DNA of 39,599 nt from Paracoccaceae bacterium (GCA_020447005.1 JAGRDO010000023.1:1-39599), one strand, 5' to 3'. Counted from the first letter of the stretch, positions 24,977-33,085 are shown. The notes: generated by a model from the sequence alone, not told the origin. Program-made: numbers and translations.

Positions 24977-26053
24977 CTATCGTTTGGCTGCGTCCGCTTC
25001 AATTCTCACACCTGTCTCCAGATCAAACAGATGGGCCTTGGCCGTATCCGGCGATATCCGAATTGGGTCTCCTGGCATCAAACTTAGCCTTTCGCGCGAG
25101 ACGATCAGCAGGTCCTGGTCCCCCAATTTAACGAAAATATGGGTTTCGGTTCCGGTTGGCTCGCAGACCGAAACACGTGCCTCCAGACCACCGGTCTTGC
25201 TGATCTGCAGATGCTCGGGCCTAATTCCATATATCGCTTTACGTCCGATCCGGGACGAAACGTCCACATCAAGCGGCAAGGTAATCCCGGCATCGATCGC
25301 AAATCCCTCGGCACTGATCGTACCAGGCAGTTGGTTCATCGAGGGAGAACCGATGAAGCCACCGACAAAAGCGTTGGCGGGCGTGTCATAAAGCTCAAGC
25401 GGGCTGCCCGCCTGTTCGATCCTGCCGTTTCGCAAAACCACGATCCTGTCGGCCATCGTCATCGCCTCGATCTGGTCATGTGTCACATAAATCGTTGTTG
25501 TTTTCAGCCTGTGATGCAGTTGCCGGATTTCGGCCCGCATCTGGACGCGAAGTTTTGCGTCAAGGTTCGAAAGCGGTTCATCGAACAGGAAAACTTCTGG
25601 GTCGCGAACGATCGCGCGCCCCATGGCCACCCGCTGACGCTGGCCGCCGGACAATTGCCGCGGATAACGGCCCAGCAATTCCGATAGATGAAGAATCTCG
25701 GCCGCCCTTGCGACCTTCGATTCAATGTCCGCCTTCGAGGCGCCTTTCAGCTTGAGCGAAAACCCCATGTTCTCGGCCACAGTCATGTGCGGATAGAGTG
25801 CGTAGGTTTGGAAGACCATGGCAATGTTCCGGTCCTTGGACTCTACATTGTTCACGACCCGGTCGCCTATCGCGATGGTCCCCCCGGATATTTCCTCAAG
25901 ACCGGCAATCATCCGAAGCAGCGTGGATTTTCCACACCCCGAAGGACCGACGAGCGCGACAAATTCTCCATCTGCGATCTCTACGGAAACGCCCGGGATG
26001 ACATTCAGCGTGTTATAGGATTTTTTCACTTCGCGAAGACTAACGCCCGACAT
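24977..26053 (-). CDS. Carbohydrate ABC transporter ATPase (MalK/UgpC type)
   Basis: ATP-binding subunit, 358 residues. Walker A GPSGCGKST lies at 36-44, Q-loop FQTYALYPHMTV near 81, signature LSGGQRQ from 134, Walker B FLFDEPLSNLDAKLR, H-loop YVTHDQIEAMTMADR, then the MalK-type regulatory domain (GFIGSPSMNQLPG onward, with YGIRPEHL). These segments mark the MalK/UgpC group that energises CUT1 sugar importers. It is separated by 211 bp from the permease genes of the same strand, with its own candidate regulatory site, so it may be transcribed from two promoters. Confidence 0.94.
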   Translation of the reverse strand: MSGVSLREVKKSYNTLNVIPGVSVEIADGEFVALVGPSGCGKSTLLRMIAGLEEISGGTIAIGDRVVNNVESKDRNIAMVFQTYALYPHMTVAENMGFSLKLKGASKADIESKVARAAEILHLSELLGRYPRQLSGGQRQRVAMGRAIVRDPEVFLFDEPLSNLDAKLRVQMRAEIRQLHHRLKTTTIYVTHDQIEAMTMADRIVVLRNGRIEQAGSPLELYDTPANAFVGGFIGSPSMNQLPGTISAEGFAIDAGITLPLDVDVSSRIGRKAIYGIRPEHLQISKTGGLEARVSVCEPTGTETHIFVKLGDQDLLIVSRERLSLMPGDPIRISPDTAKAHLFDLETGVRIEADAAKR

Positions 26054-26264
26054 CCTTCTCTCCGTATTGACGTTCGTTTTTCATTATCTTGAACAGTTTT
26101 GTTACGCGACCGACGGGATCAACCGCTCCGAACAGCGGGCACGGCGATTGGTAGCGGTTCGGCGGGACGATCCTGACATCGCCTGCCGGGCGTGACTGCC
26201 CGGGTTCCCGCGCCGCGCCGGAAGCGCATGACATCCGGATGTCTTCGCGGCGCATGGAAGGCGG
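26054..26264 (-). promoter_or_regulatory. Spacer between permease and ATPase genes with hairpin and T-rich motifs
   Basis: Reading with the operon: a perfect 14-bp palindrome GACATCCGGATGTC (26230-26243), then a hairpin CCGGGC/GCCCGG (26186-26203), then an AT-rich stretch before the ATPase gene. On the plus strand that stretch reads CGTTCGTTTTTC (26071-26082) and CAGTTTTGTTACG (26094-26106), close to CAGTTTTTGTTCG upstream of the binding-protein gene (29554-29566). The likely meaning is partial termination followed by a second regulated promoter. Confidence 0.4.
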
Positions 26265-27080
26265 CTATTTGACCGCGCCAAGCGTCAGGCCCCTTACAAT
26301 GTAACGTTGTGCGAACAACGCCATCAGAACCATCGGCGCCGCGGAAATCACGGCGCCCGCCGACATGGCGCCCCAATCCATCTGCCCGTACCCCCTGAAG
26401 GATGCTACCGACAGCGTTACGGTCTGGGACGTGCTGAACGTCAATGCCAGAGCGTAGGTGAGTTCGTTCCACATGCGGATACTGTTGAGGATGACAACCG
26501 CAGCGATTCCGGGAACGCTCAGCGGAATGTACATCCGCCACAGGACCCCGAAATTCGAACAGCCGTCAAGTTGCGCGGCTTCCCCGATATCGCGGGGGAT
26601 CTCGGCGAAAAAGCCCCTCAGCAACCAGATTGCGAACGGGAGCGAGAAAACCTGATAGGCGATTATCAGTCCGATCCTCGTATCGAACAGACCAAGGGTC
26701 TGGAATACGTTGTAGAGCGGGATGATGAACAGAAACTCGGGCAGCAGGTAGAACAGCAACAACAGCACCAGAAAGATTTTCTGGCCGGAAAACTCATGGC
26801 GGCTTAGCGCATAGGCGGCCGGTATCGCTGCGGCAAGCGTGACCAGATTCACGAAAATGGTGATCACCAGACTGTTGATCATGGACGCGTCGAACCCGCC
26901 CATTTCCCACGCCCGGCTAAAATTCTCCCATACCGGTGTGAACGCAAAGACCGGCGGGATGGCGAACGCCTCTTTCGGTGATTTGAGCGCCATGGCGGCG
27001 ATCCAGTAGATCGGGAAGGCCGAGAACAGGATGGCGATCAGAACGACCATTCGCGACGGAAGCGCGGCGAGAAATTTCAT
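26265..27080 (-). CDS. Carbohydrate ABC transporter permease (MalG type)
   Basis: Inner-membrane subunit of a CUT1 importer, 271 residues, six helices beginning MVVLIAILFSAFPIYWIAAM. The EAA loop reads IPRDIGEAAQLDGCSNFGVLWRMYIPLSVPGI. The C-terminal KGLTLGAVK-like end (RYIVRGLTLGAVK) is characteristic of MalG-type permeases. Its ATG overlaps by 4 bp the stop of an 18-codon frame that itself begins at the MalF-type stop. Confidence 0.94.
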   Translation of the reverse strand: MKFLAALPSRMVVLIAILFSAFPIYWIAAMALKSPKEAFAIPPVFAFTPVWENFSRAWEMGGFDASMINSLVITIFVNLVTLAAAIPAAYALSRHEFSGQKIFLVLLLLFYLLPEFLFIIPLYNVFQTLGLFDTRIGLIIAYQVFSLPFAIWLLRGFFAEIPRDIGEAAQLDGCSNFGVLWRMYIPLSVPGIAAVVILNSIRMWNELTYALALTFSTSQTVTLSVASFRGYGQMDWGAMSAGAVISAAPMVLMALFAQRYIVRGLTLGAVK

Positions 27081-27133
27081 GTCAGGCGGTCCATTTCGAA
27101 TATGCGCCGAAGGGTGCGGTCTTTGTCGTTCAT
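27077..27133 (-). CDS. 18-codon linker ORF between the two permease genes
   Basis: Encodes MNDKDRTLRRIFEMDRLT. Its ATG overlaps the TGA of the MalF-type gene and its TGA overlaps the ATG of the MalG-type gene, both as ATGA. No family is recognised. It could be a coupling peptide that carries ribosomes from one permease gene to the next, or the original N-terminus of the MalG-type protein separated by a frameshift. Confidence 0.35.
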   Translation of the reverse strand: MNDKDRTLRRIFEMDRLT

Positions 27134-28005
27134 CGTGTTGTCGTCTTTTCCGCCCGGAAGATCAGCAGGGCACAGATCAGGATGAAGATCGTCGAGAAGA
27201 TGACCATGATTGCGGATGATCGCCCGAGTTCCAGAAACTTGAATGCGGTCCTGTACGCGAAGGTCTGGATCATTTCGGTCGACTGGGCCGGCCCCCCTCC
27301 GGTCGTCCCGAAGACGATATCGAACACCTTCAGCGTGTCGATCAACCGGAAGATGGCAATTGTGCCGATGACCGGCAGCAGCAATGGCAGTGTTATGTAG
27401 CGAAAGGCCTGAAACGACGATGCGCCATCGATCTTGGCGGCTTCGAACGTATCGGCCGGCAGGCCCTTGATGGCTGCCGCTAGAACGATGAAGGCAAACC
27501 CGGTCTGCCACCACGTATCGACAAGCACAAGCGACGGAAGCGCCATCGACGGCGAACCGAACCAGGCCGGTGCATTGGTGACGCCGCCCAGGCTCAGGAC
27601 ATAGTTCACCAATCCCGATGCCGGGTCGAGAAGCACCTTCCAGATAAGGGATGTCGCGATCCCCGAAATCATCAGCGGAAGGATGATCATCGTGCGGACA
27701 ATCCCCTGCCCCCAGGCCAGCCGATCGACGGCAAGCGCAAAGAGCAGCCCGAGCGCGAGTTCGATGGCCACGGAAGAAACTGAGAACAGCGCCGTGCGCC
27801 CAAAGACTTTCCAGACGCGATGGTCCGAGAGGAGATTGCCGAAATTCTTGAACCAGACGAAAGACGCGGTTTCGCCCCATCTGAGATCGTAAAGGCTTAG
27901 CGCGAAGGCTTGGATCAAGGGGTAAACGGCTGAAACGGCGAGAATTGCGATTGTCGGAACCAGATATAGCCACGGCGATTGATAGGTGGGTTTCCCGCGC
28001 GTCAT
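27130..28005 (-). CDS. Carbohydrate ABC transporter permease (MalF type)
   Basis: Inner-membrane partner of the MalG-type subunit, 291 residues, with six helices (first PWLYLVPTIAILAVSAVYPLI). The EAA loop is LPADTFEAAKIDGASSFQAFRYITLPLLLPV. WWQTGFAFIVLAAAIKGLP and TGGGPAQSTEMIQTFAYR are typical of CUT1 sugar permeases. It follows the binding-protein gene after a 63-bp gap containing a strong hairpin. Confidence 0.94.
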   Translation of the reverse strand: MTRGKPTYQSPWLYLVPTIAILAVSAVYPLIQAFALSLYDLRWGETASFVWFKNFGNLLSDHRVWKVFGRTALFSVSSVAIELALGLLFALAVDRLAWGQGIVRTMIILPLMISGIATSLIWKVLLDPASGLVNYVLSLGGVTNAPAWFGSPSMALPSLVLVDTWWQTGFAFIVLAAAIKGLPADTFEAAKIDGASSFQAFRYITLPLLLPVIGTIAIFRLIDTLKVFDIVFGTTGGGPAQSTEMIQTFAYRTAFKFLELGRSSAIMVIFSTIFILICALLIFRAEKTTTR

Positions 28006-28033
28006 CAGTCGTTCCTTCGAGCCTTTGAGAAAG

Positions 28034-28059
28034 GGCGCCCTCCGCTTGCGGAGGGCGCC
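28034..28059 (-). terminator. Perfect 12-bp hairpin after the binding-protein gene
   Basis: GGCGCCCTCCGC (28034-28045) and GCGGAGGGCGCC (28048-28059) pair perfectly around a TT loop, 9 bp past the stop. On the transcribed strand a pyrimidine-rich stretch with only a short T run follows, so it should act as partial terminator or mRNA stabiliser, favouring binding protein over permease. Confidence 0.7.
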
Positions 28060-28068
28060 AGTGGTTAC

Positions 28069-29400
28069 CTACCGGATAACCGAGGAGATGTTGCTTTCCA
28101 GTTCTTCAGCGGCAGTTTGCGGGTCGGTGCCGCTGTAGATCTGATGAATGGCGTCGATCACCATCAGCGCACCTTCTTCCCAACCTTCCTTGAACACTGC
28201 CGTGGGCGAGGTGTTGTTCATCGCCACACTGACTGCGCTTACGAATTCAGGATTGAGGCTGGCGGTAAACTCGGGATTTGCCCATGTGGAGAGGCGCGGC
28301 GCACCCCCCGTTGCCATGCCGTTGGTCATATCGAGGTCCTTGGATGTCGCCCACTGAACGAAAAGCCAGGCGGCATTCTTGTGCTCGGAATTCTTCGGAA
28401 TAGCGAGGGACCAGAGCCATTGGCCCGAGCGCGTGTTTCCGCCTGCGGTCGCAGGGGGAATGGGCGCATAGCCGACATTGCCGGCCACCTTGGACTGCGC
28501 TTCATCCTCAAAGGTCGGTCCGAACACGCTGGCGTCGATATAGAAGGCAGCGCGGCCTTCCTTGAAAAGCTGTGTCGCTTCCGGCCAGTCCATCGACAGG
28601 GCGTTCGAGGGCGCGGCCTTGAGCAGGCCAGAGTAGTTCGCCATGCCCTGGACGATCCGGGGGTCGGTCATGCGCGGCTTGGACCAATCGCCATCGAACC
28701 AGATGTTGTAAGGCAGGGCAGGCGACGGCTCGCCCCAGCTGTCAAAAATAACACCCGATACGGTATCGAAGATACCGACATTTCGTGCGCCGCGCGCAAC
28801 CGCGCCGAAGACCTTTCCTTCACCCTCGGCCGAGATCTTTTGGGCGCTGGCAACCAGATCTTCCAATGTTTCCGGGACTTTGCCATCCAGATACTGGTTC
28901 ACCAGCTCCTTGTTATAAAAGAGCATATAGGCTTCGGAGGTAATCGGAATGCCATACATTTCCGCGTCCGGGGCGCCGGGCGGGAAGGATGCGCTCAGCC
29001 GGAAGCCTTCGGGAAAGTCGTTGATCTCATAATTCGCATCGGTCAACGACGGGTCGTTGATGAAGGGCGTCAAAGGCTCCATGAGACCGGCCGACCACTG
29101 CGAATAGGCGACTGTATCAAGCGACGCGAAGTAAACATCGGCAACCGCGGTCTTCGACCGGACCGCAAGCTGCATCCGGTCAAGATAGAGGTCTTCCGGA
29201 TAGGTCTGAAGATTGACCTTGATGCCGGTGAGCTTCTCGAACTCTGGAAGGCGTGCTTCGACAGCCGTCGTCCATGGATGTGCGTTGAGCAAGAGCGTTA
29301 TTTCCTGGCCCTTTGACTGCTGCCAGTCAATGGCCATTGCGGTCATTGGCGTGAATGCCACCGCTGCCGCGACGAGCGACTTCGAAATTATGTTCGCCAT
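28069..29400 (-). CDS. Carbohydrate ABC transporter substrate-binding protein
   Basis: Periplasmic receptor of the CUT1 importer, 443 residues, with signal peptide (SKSLVAAAVAFTPMTAMA, mature end IDWQQ). The family blocks seen are LPEFEKLTGIKVNLQTYPEDLYLDRMQLAV, the YGIPITSEAYMLFYNKEL strand-helix, WPEATQLFKEGRAAFYIDASVFG, and the late AIPKNSEHKNAAWLFVQWATSKD. It is first gene of the transporter operon. Ligand is a sugar, polyol or derivative by family; the SDR gene of the module suggests a polyol, but this is inference. Confidence 0.92.
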   Translation of the reverse strand: MANIISKSLVAAAVAFTPMTAMAIDWQQSKGQEITLLLNAHPWTTAVEARLPEFEKLTGIKVNLQTYPEDLYLDRMQLAVRSKTAVADVYFASLDTVAYSQWSAGLMEPLTPFINDPSLTDANYEINDFPEGFRLSASFPPGAPDAEMYGIPITSEAYMLFYNKELVNQYLDGKVPETLEDLVASAQKISAEGEGKVFGAVARGARNVGIFDTVSGVIFDSWGEPSPALPYNIWFDGDWSKPRMTDPRIVQGMANYSGLLKAAPSNALSMDWPEATQLFKEGRAAFYIDASVFGPTFEDEAQSKVAGNVGYAPIPPATAGGNTRSGQWLWSLAIPKNSEHKNAAWLFVQWATSKDLDMTNGMATGGAPRLSTWANPEFTASLNPEFVSAVSVAMNNTSPTAVFKEGWEEGALMVIDAIHQIYSGTDPQTAAEELESNISSVIR

Positions 29401-29483
29401 GATGTTTCCCTGTTGTTCATGCGGGACTCAGATGCCCCCCGCATCGGCCCCTGAGTGGATTCGAGGGGGGGGGCGCGTACTGG

Positions 29484-29575
29484 AATAATGGCGGGTCCGA
29501 ACTGGAAAACAAGCAAAATAGTTTGTTTTTGATTGGTATTGTCTGTTTTTTGACAGTTTTTGTTCGTTTCTTGCG
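29484..29575 (-). promoter_or_regulatory. Promoter and T-rich repeats upstream of the transporter operon
   Basis: Candidate minus-strand promoter: TTGTTT (29512-29507), 17-base spacer, ATTATT (29489-29484). Directly upstream, in plus orientation, three related T-rich elements follow each other: GTTTGTTTTTGATTGG (29521-29536), GTCTGTTTTTTGACAG (29541-29556) and CAGTTTTTGTTCGTTTC (29554-29570). They are plausible operators for the neighbouring DeoR-type regulator. A G9 run lies at 29465-29473 in the leader. The wider gap 29401-29799 otherwise holds the right IS6 remnant and a hairpin. Confidence 0.45.
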
Positions 29576-29726
29576 CCGAAGTGCGCCACGGGCCACTGAC
29601 AAAAGGCGAACCGCGCAAAGGACGATCCCGGGCCGAACGCGGGGCTGCCTTGCGGGTGAGGGGCGCCGCATGTCCGCCCTCATGACCGCCCGAGGGGCCG
29701 AACGAGGCGACTGATGCAGCAGCCCC
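29565..29726 (-). mobile_element. Right IS6-family insertion sequence remnant
   Basis: On the minus strand it begins at 29726 with GGGGCTGCTGCATCA, the same end as at 22335, then reads MRADMRRPSP from the ATG at 29683, continuing PGIVLCAVR like the N-terminal helix of IS6 transposases. Similarity ends after about 40 codons where the T-rich promoter region starts. Only the start of the element is left, pointing inward toward the transporter operon. Identification is by pattern and by the 70-bp match to the left copy, which is longer and clearer. Confidence 0.65.
29657..29726 (-). repeat. 70-bp inverted repeat, right copy
   Basis: Matches the reverse complement of 22335-22404 at 59 of 70 positions without gaps. 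The 11 differences are spread along the repeat and are not mainly silent in the transposase frame. Confidence 0.9.
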
Positions 29727-29748
29727 GTCGGAGAGCCGTAGGGGCTGC
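29719..29748. terminator. Hairpin at the outer edge of the right remnant
   Basis: GCAGCCCC (29719-29726) and GGGGCTGC (29741-29748) pair perfectly around 14 bases. The left arm is the IS6-type end itself. On the plus strand GTAGTTTTT follows. A second GTAGTTTT and the perfect palindrome GTGTAGCTACAC (29769-29780) lie between it and lldD, whose transcript probably ends here. Confidence 0.4.
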
Positions 29749-29799
29749 GTAGTTTTTGCGTAGTTTTCGTGTAGCTACACCGGCCGGTCCGGTCGCCGA

Positions 29800-30963
29800 T
29801 CAGGAATAGCCGTCAAGAAAGCCGCGCGGCAGCAGAAGGTTGTGGCGGCCAAGGCCCGGGATACGGGTTTCGCCGCAAAGCGCCATCGAGGTTTCAAGTT
29901 CCTTCTGGATCACCGACAGCGCCTTGGTGACGCCCGCCTCGCCCATCGCGCCCAGGCCATAGACAAAGGCGCGGCCGATCATCACGCCCTTGGCCCCGAG
30001 GGCGACGGCCTTCAAGACATCCTGCCCCGACCGGATACCGCCATCCATCCAGATTTCGGTCTTGCCGCCAGCGGCCTCGACAATGGAGGGAAGGACGCGG
30101 ATCGACGAAAGCGCGCCGTCAAGCTGCCGCCCCCCGTGGTTCGACACGACGATCGCATCGGCCCCGATTTCGGCGGCGCGAAGCGCATCCTCGGGATCAA
30201 GGATACCCTTCAGGATGACCTTGCCGCCCCACATGTCCATCAGCTTCCGGATCTTGTCCCAGTTGAGCGCGGGGTCGAATTTCTCGGCCGTCCAGGCCGA
30301 AAGCGACGACGGATCGCTGACGCCTTCGACATGGCCGACGATATTGCCGAAGAAGCGGCGCTTGGTGCCCAGCATCTCGATCCCCCAGCCCCATTTGGTG
30401 GCAAGGTTCAGCAGGGTGGGGATGGTCAGTTTGGGCGGCGCGGAAAGCCCGTTCTTCAGATCCTTGTGGCGCTGGCCGAGCACCTGAAGATCAACCGTGA
30501 TCACAAGCGCCGAACAGCCCGCCGCCTTGGCCCGGTCGATGATCTTCTGGTTAAAGTCATCGTCGTTCAGCGTGTAGATCTGAAACCAGAAGGGAGACGA
30601 GACGTTTTCGGCCACATCCTCGATCGAACAGATCGACATGGTCGAAAGCGTGAAGGGCACGCCGAATTTCTCGGCGGCGCGGGCGGCCTTGATCTCGCCA
30701 TCCGCGTTCTGCATTCCGGTCAGCCCGACCGGGGCGAGCGCCACGGGCATCGCGACGTCCTGCCCGATCATCTGCCCCGCCGTGCCACGTCCCGTCATGT
30801 CGATGGCAATGCGCTGGCGCAGGCGGATGTCGGCGAAATCGGCGGAATTGTCGCGGAACGTCTGTTCCGTCCAGCTGCCCGATTCGGCGTAGTCGTAGAA
30901 CATCCGGGGGACGCGACGGCGGTAAATCTGCTTCAGATCGGCAATATTGGTAATGACGGGCAT
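29800..30963 (-). CDS. lldD: FMN-dependent L-lactate dehydrogenase / alpha-hydroxy-acid oxidase family
   Basis: Oxidises L-lactate (or a similar 2-hydroxy acid) to the keto acid with FMN, passing electrons to the respiratory chain; 387 residues as in LldD. N-terminal DLKQIYRRRVPRMFYDYAESGSW, FMN-binding PVALAPVGLTGM and ITVDLQVLGQRHKDLKNG, the lysine strand (KVILKGILDPEDAL), the catalytic histidine with the substrate arginine in SNHGGRQLDG, and DGGIRSGQDVLKA...GRAFVYGL near the end are all present. It is monocistronic with its own palindromic operator. A related hydroxy acid such as glycolate or mandelate cannot be excluded. Confidence 0.9.
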   Translation of the reverse strand: MPVITNIADLKQIYRRRVPRMFYDYAESGSWTEQTFRDNSADFADIRLRQRIAIDMTGRGTAGQMIGQDVAMPVALAPVGLTGMQNADGEIKAARAAEKFGVPFTLSTMSICSIEDVAENVSSPFWFQIYTLNDDDFNQKIIDRAKAAGCSALVITVDLQVLGQRHKDLKNGLSAPPKLTIPTLLNLATKWGWGIEMLGTKRRFFGNIVGHVEGVSDPSSLSAWTAEKFDPALNWDKIRKLMDMWGGKVILKGILDPEDALRAAEIGADAIVVSNHGGRQLDGALSSIRVLPSIVEAAGGKTEIWMDGGIRSGQDVLKAVALGAKGVMIGRAFVYGLGAMGEAGVTKALSVIQKELETSMALCGETRIPGLGRHNLLLPRGFLDGYS

Positions 30964-30976
30964 GTGAACTCCGAAA

Positions 30977-30997
30977 TTGGTAAATTTACCTTACCAA
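30977..30997. promoter_or_regulatory. Candidate GntR/FadR-type operator upstream of lldD
   Basis: TTGGTAA (30977-30983) and TTACCAA (30991-30997) form an inverted repeat around 7 bases, overlapping the perfect 12-bp palindrome GGTAAATTTACC (30979-30990). GGT/ACC half-sites are typical of FCD-type GntR regulators such as LldR and PdhR. It ends 14 bp before the start codon. No GntR gene is in the window. Confidence 0.6.
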
Positions 30998-31048
30998 AAT
31001 CGCGAGTTTTCCGCAATCCCCTTCTTGTGCCCGCAGAGCCCCTGCCCC

Positions 31049-31840
31049 TCAGGCAGAGTGCGCGCCATTGGCGAGGCCACCGACAAAGCCAAGGATGTCC
31101 GGCACGGCACGGCCCTCTTCAACCATCTTGACGATGGCCGAGCCGACGACGGCGCCATCGGCGACCGACGCAATCGCGCGGGCGGTTTCGGGTGTGCGAA
31201 TGCCAAAGCCGACGATAACCGGCAGATCGGTCGCGGCCTTGATCCGGGACACTTCGGGGCCGACATCAGTGGCCTGTGCGGCGGCGGCCCCGGTGATGCC
31301 GGTGATCGAGACGTAATAGACAAAACCGCTGGTGTTCTGCAAAACCTTGGGCAGGCGCCGGTCATCGGTTGTCGGCGTCGCGAGACGGATGAAGTTCAGT
31401 CCGGCCTTTTGCGCGGGGATGCAAAGTTCGTCATCCTCTTCGGGCGGAAGATCGACGACGATCAGGCCATCGACCCCGGCGGCGGTGGCATCGGCCAGAA
31501 ACCGGTCCACCCCGCGTGAATAGATCGGATTGTAATAGCCCATCATCACGATGGGCGTTTGCGGATCGCTCTTGCGGAATTCGGCCACCATATCCAGCGT
31601 TTTCTGCAGCGTCTGGCCGCCTTCCAGCGCGCGCTGGCCGGCAAGCTGGATCGTCGGGCCATCGGCCATCGGATCGGTGAAGGGCATGCCGAGTTCGATG
31701 ATATCGACGCCGGCGGCGGGCAGGCCCTTCATCAGGTCGAGCGAGGTGGCAAGATCGGGATCGCCCGCCATGATATAGGCGACGAAAGCCTTGCGGTTTT
31801 CGGCTTTCAATGCGGCGAACTTGGCGTCAATCCGGGTCAT
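31049..31840 (-). CDS. trpA: Tryptophan synthase alpha chain
   Basis: Cleaves indole-3-glycerol phosphate to indole and glyceraldehyde 3-phosphate; works with TrpB. 263 residues. Catalytic Glu49 and Asp60 fall exactly at the classical positions in [19 protein letters not shown]. Other family blocks: [67 protein letters not shown] and [11 protein letters not shown]. The start ATG at 31840 precedes [11 protein letters not shown]; the 400-codon open frame upstream is antisense to ychF and not part of the protein. trpB is not adjacent. Confidence 0.96.
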   Translation of the reverse strand: MTRIDAKFAALKAENRKAFVAYIMAGDPDLATSLDLMKGLPAAGVDIIELGMPFTDPMADGPTIQLAGQRALEGGQTLQKTLDMVAEFRKSDPQTPIVMMGYYNPIYSRGVDRFLADATAAGVDGLIVVDLPPEEDDELCIPAQKAGLNFIRLATPTTDDRRLPKVLQNTSGFVYYVSITGITGAAAAQATDVGPEVSRIKAATDLPVIVGFGIRTPETARAIASVADGAVVGSAIVKMVEEGRAVPDILGFVGGLANGAHSA

Positions 31841-31923
31841 TTGCTGTCTCCTGCGGCCTCGTCCGGGTCTGTCAAAATCCGCGCCGGAAATCAATGGGGA
31901 ACGGGTGCGGGGGGCGGTGGGGC

Positions 31924-31952
31924 TTGACGCCCCTTCCGCTTGCACCCTAGAT
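31924..31952 (+). promoter_or_regulatory. Candidate promoter of ychF
   Basis: TTGACG (31924-31929), 17-base spacer, CTAGAT (31947-31952). The -35 lies in the loop of a GGGGC/GCCCC hairpin (31919-31933). AAGGAG at 31969-31974 then sits 7 bases before the ychF ATG. The -10 is weak. Confidence 0.35.
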
Positions 31953-31981
31953 GCCCGCGATTTGGCGCAAGGAGCAGGATC

Positions 31982-33079
31982 ATGGGTTTCAGGATGGGCA
32001 TCGTCGGATTGCCGAATGTCGGCAAGTCGACGCTTTTCAATGCGCTGACCCGCACGGCGGCCGCGCAGGCCGCGAATTTTCCGTTCTGCACGATCGAGCC
32101 GAATGTGGGCGATGTGGCCGTGCCCGACCCGCGGCTGGAAAAACTGGCCGGGATTGCCGGATCCAAACAGATCATTCCGACGCGGATCACCTTTGTCGAT
32201 ATCGCCGGACTGGTGCGGGGCGCTTCGAAGGGCGAGGGGCTGGGCAACCAGTTTCTGGCGAATATCCGAGAGGTCGACGCCATCGCCCATGTGCTGCGCT
32301 GTTTCGAGGATGGCGATGTCACCCATGTCGAAGGCCGGATCGACCCGATCGCCGACGCCGAGACCATCGAGACCGAACTGATGATCGCCGATCTGGAATC
32401 GATCGAGCGGCGGCTGGCCAATATCGCGCGCAAGATCAAGGGCGGCGACAAGGAAGCGGTGGCGCAGGAACGCCTGATGAAGCAGGCGCTGGCCGCGCTT
32501 GAGGCGGGCAAGCCGGCGCGCAGCCTGACGATCGCCGAAGAGGATCAGAAGGCCTGGGCGATGCTGCAGCTTCTGACCTCGAAACCGGTTCTTTTCGTCT
32601 GCAATGTCGAGGAAGCCTCGGCCGCGCAGGGCAATTCGCAATCGGCCCGGGTGGCGGAAATGGCGGCCGCGCAAGGTGCGGGATCGGTCGTGATTTCGGC
32701 CAGGATCGAAGAGGAACTGGCGCAGATGCCCCAGGAGGATGCCGCGATGTTCCTTGAGGAAATGGGGCTGCATGAGGCCGGGCTGGACCGGTTGATCCGC
32801 GCTGGCTATGACCTGCTTGGCCTGCAGACCTATTTCACGGTCGGCCCCAAGGAAGCCCGCGCATGGACCATCGAGAAGGGCACGCTGGCGCCGCAGGCGG
32901 CCGGGGTCATCCACGGTGATTTCGAACGCGGTTTCATCCGCGCGGAAACGATCGCCTATGGCGACTACATCGCCGGAAACGGCGAGGCGGGTGCGCGCGA
33001 GGCGGGCAAGTTCCGCGTGGAAGGCAAGACCTATGAGGTCAAGGACGGCGACGTCCTGCACTTCCTTTTCAACGCGTAA
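31982..33079 (+). CDS. ychF: Redox-regulated ATPase YchF (Obg-family)
   Basis: Universally conserved P-loop ATPase of the Obg group that binds ribosomes and modulates stress translation; 365 residues. G1 GLPNVGKST is at 9-17, G2/G3 in [13 protein letters not shown] and [19 protein letters not shown]. The G4 site reads CNVEE (NVxE instead of NKxD), the change that gives YchF its ATP preference. A helical coiled-coil insert (about 125-190) and the C-terminal TGS domain ([15 protein letters not shown]...[10 protein letters not shown]) complete it. Divergent from trpA; its stop lies 6 bp from the convergent aroC stop. Confidence 0.97.
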   Translation: MGFRMGIVGLPNVGKSTLFNALTRTAAAQAANFPFCTIEPNVGDVAVPDPRLEKLAGIAGSKQIIPTRITFVDIAGLVRGASKGEGLGNQFLANIREVDAIAHVLRCFEDGDVTHVEGRIDPIADAETIETELMIADLESIERRLANIARKIKGGDKEAVAQERLMKQALAALEAGKPARSLTIAEEDQKAWAMLQLLTSKPVLFVCNVEEASAAQGNSQSARVAEMAAAQGAGSVVISARIEEELAQMPQEDAAMFLEEMGLHEAGLDRLIRAGYDLLGLQTYFTVGPKEARAWTIEKGTLAPQAAGVIHGDFERGFIRAETIAYGDYIAGNGEAGAREAGKFRVEGKTYEVKDGDVLHFLFNA

Positions 33080-33085
33080 GGGGCG

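Noticed and set aside
24539-25087. Plus-strand frame in the gap between the DeoR-type and ATPase genes
   Set aside because: No family resemblance, no ribosome site, overlaps the ends of both real genes; treated as non-coding.
27134-27973. 298-codon frame overlapping the MalF-type permease
   Set aside because: Shadow frame; the real permease with helices and EAA loop is in another frame. Only its last 18 codons are of interest as a separate linker ORF.
29465-29473. G9 run in the leader of the transporter binding-protein gene as a phase-variable tract
   Set aside because: Shorter than the C15 tract and about 65 bp from the start codon, outside promoter core and ribosome site; only noted.
29727-29734. 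8-bp target-site duplication outside the IS6 remnants
   Set aside because: GTCGGAGA does not match 22327-22334 (GGTTTAGG), so no duplication can be claimed.
31841-33061. N-terminal 400-codon extension of trpA
   Set aside because: It is antisense to ychF, has shadow-like composition, and the normal TrpA start with catalytic Glu49/Asp60 numbering lies at 31840.
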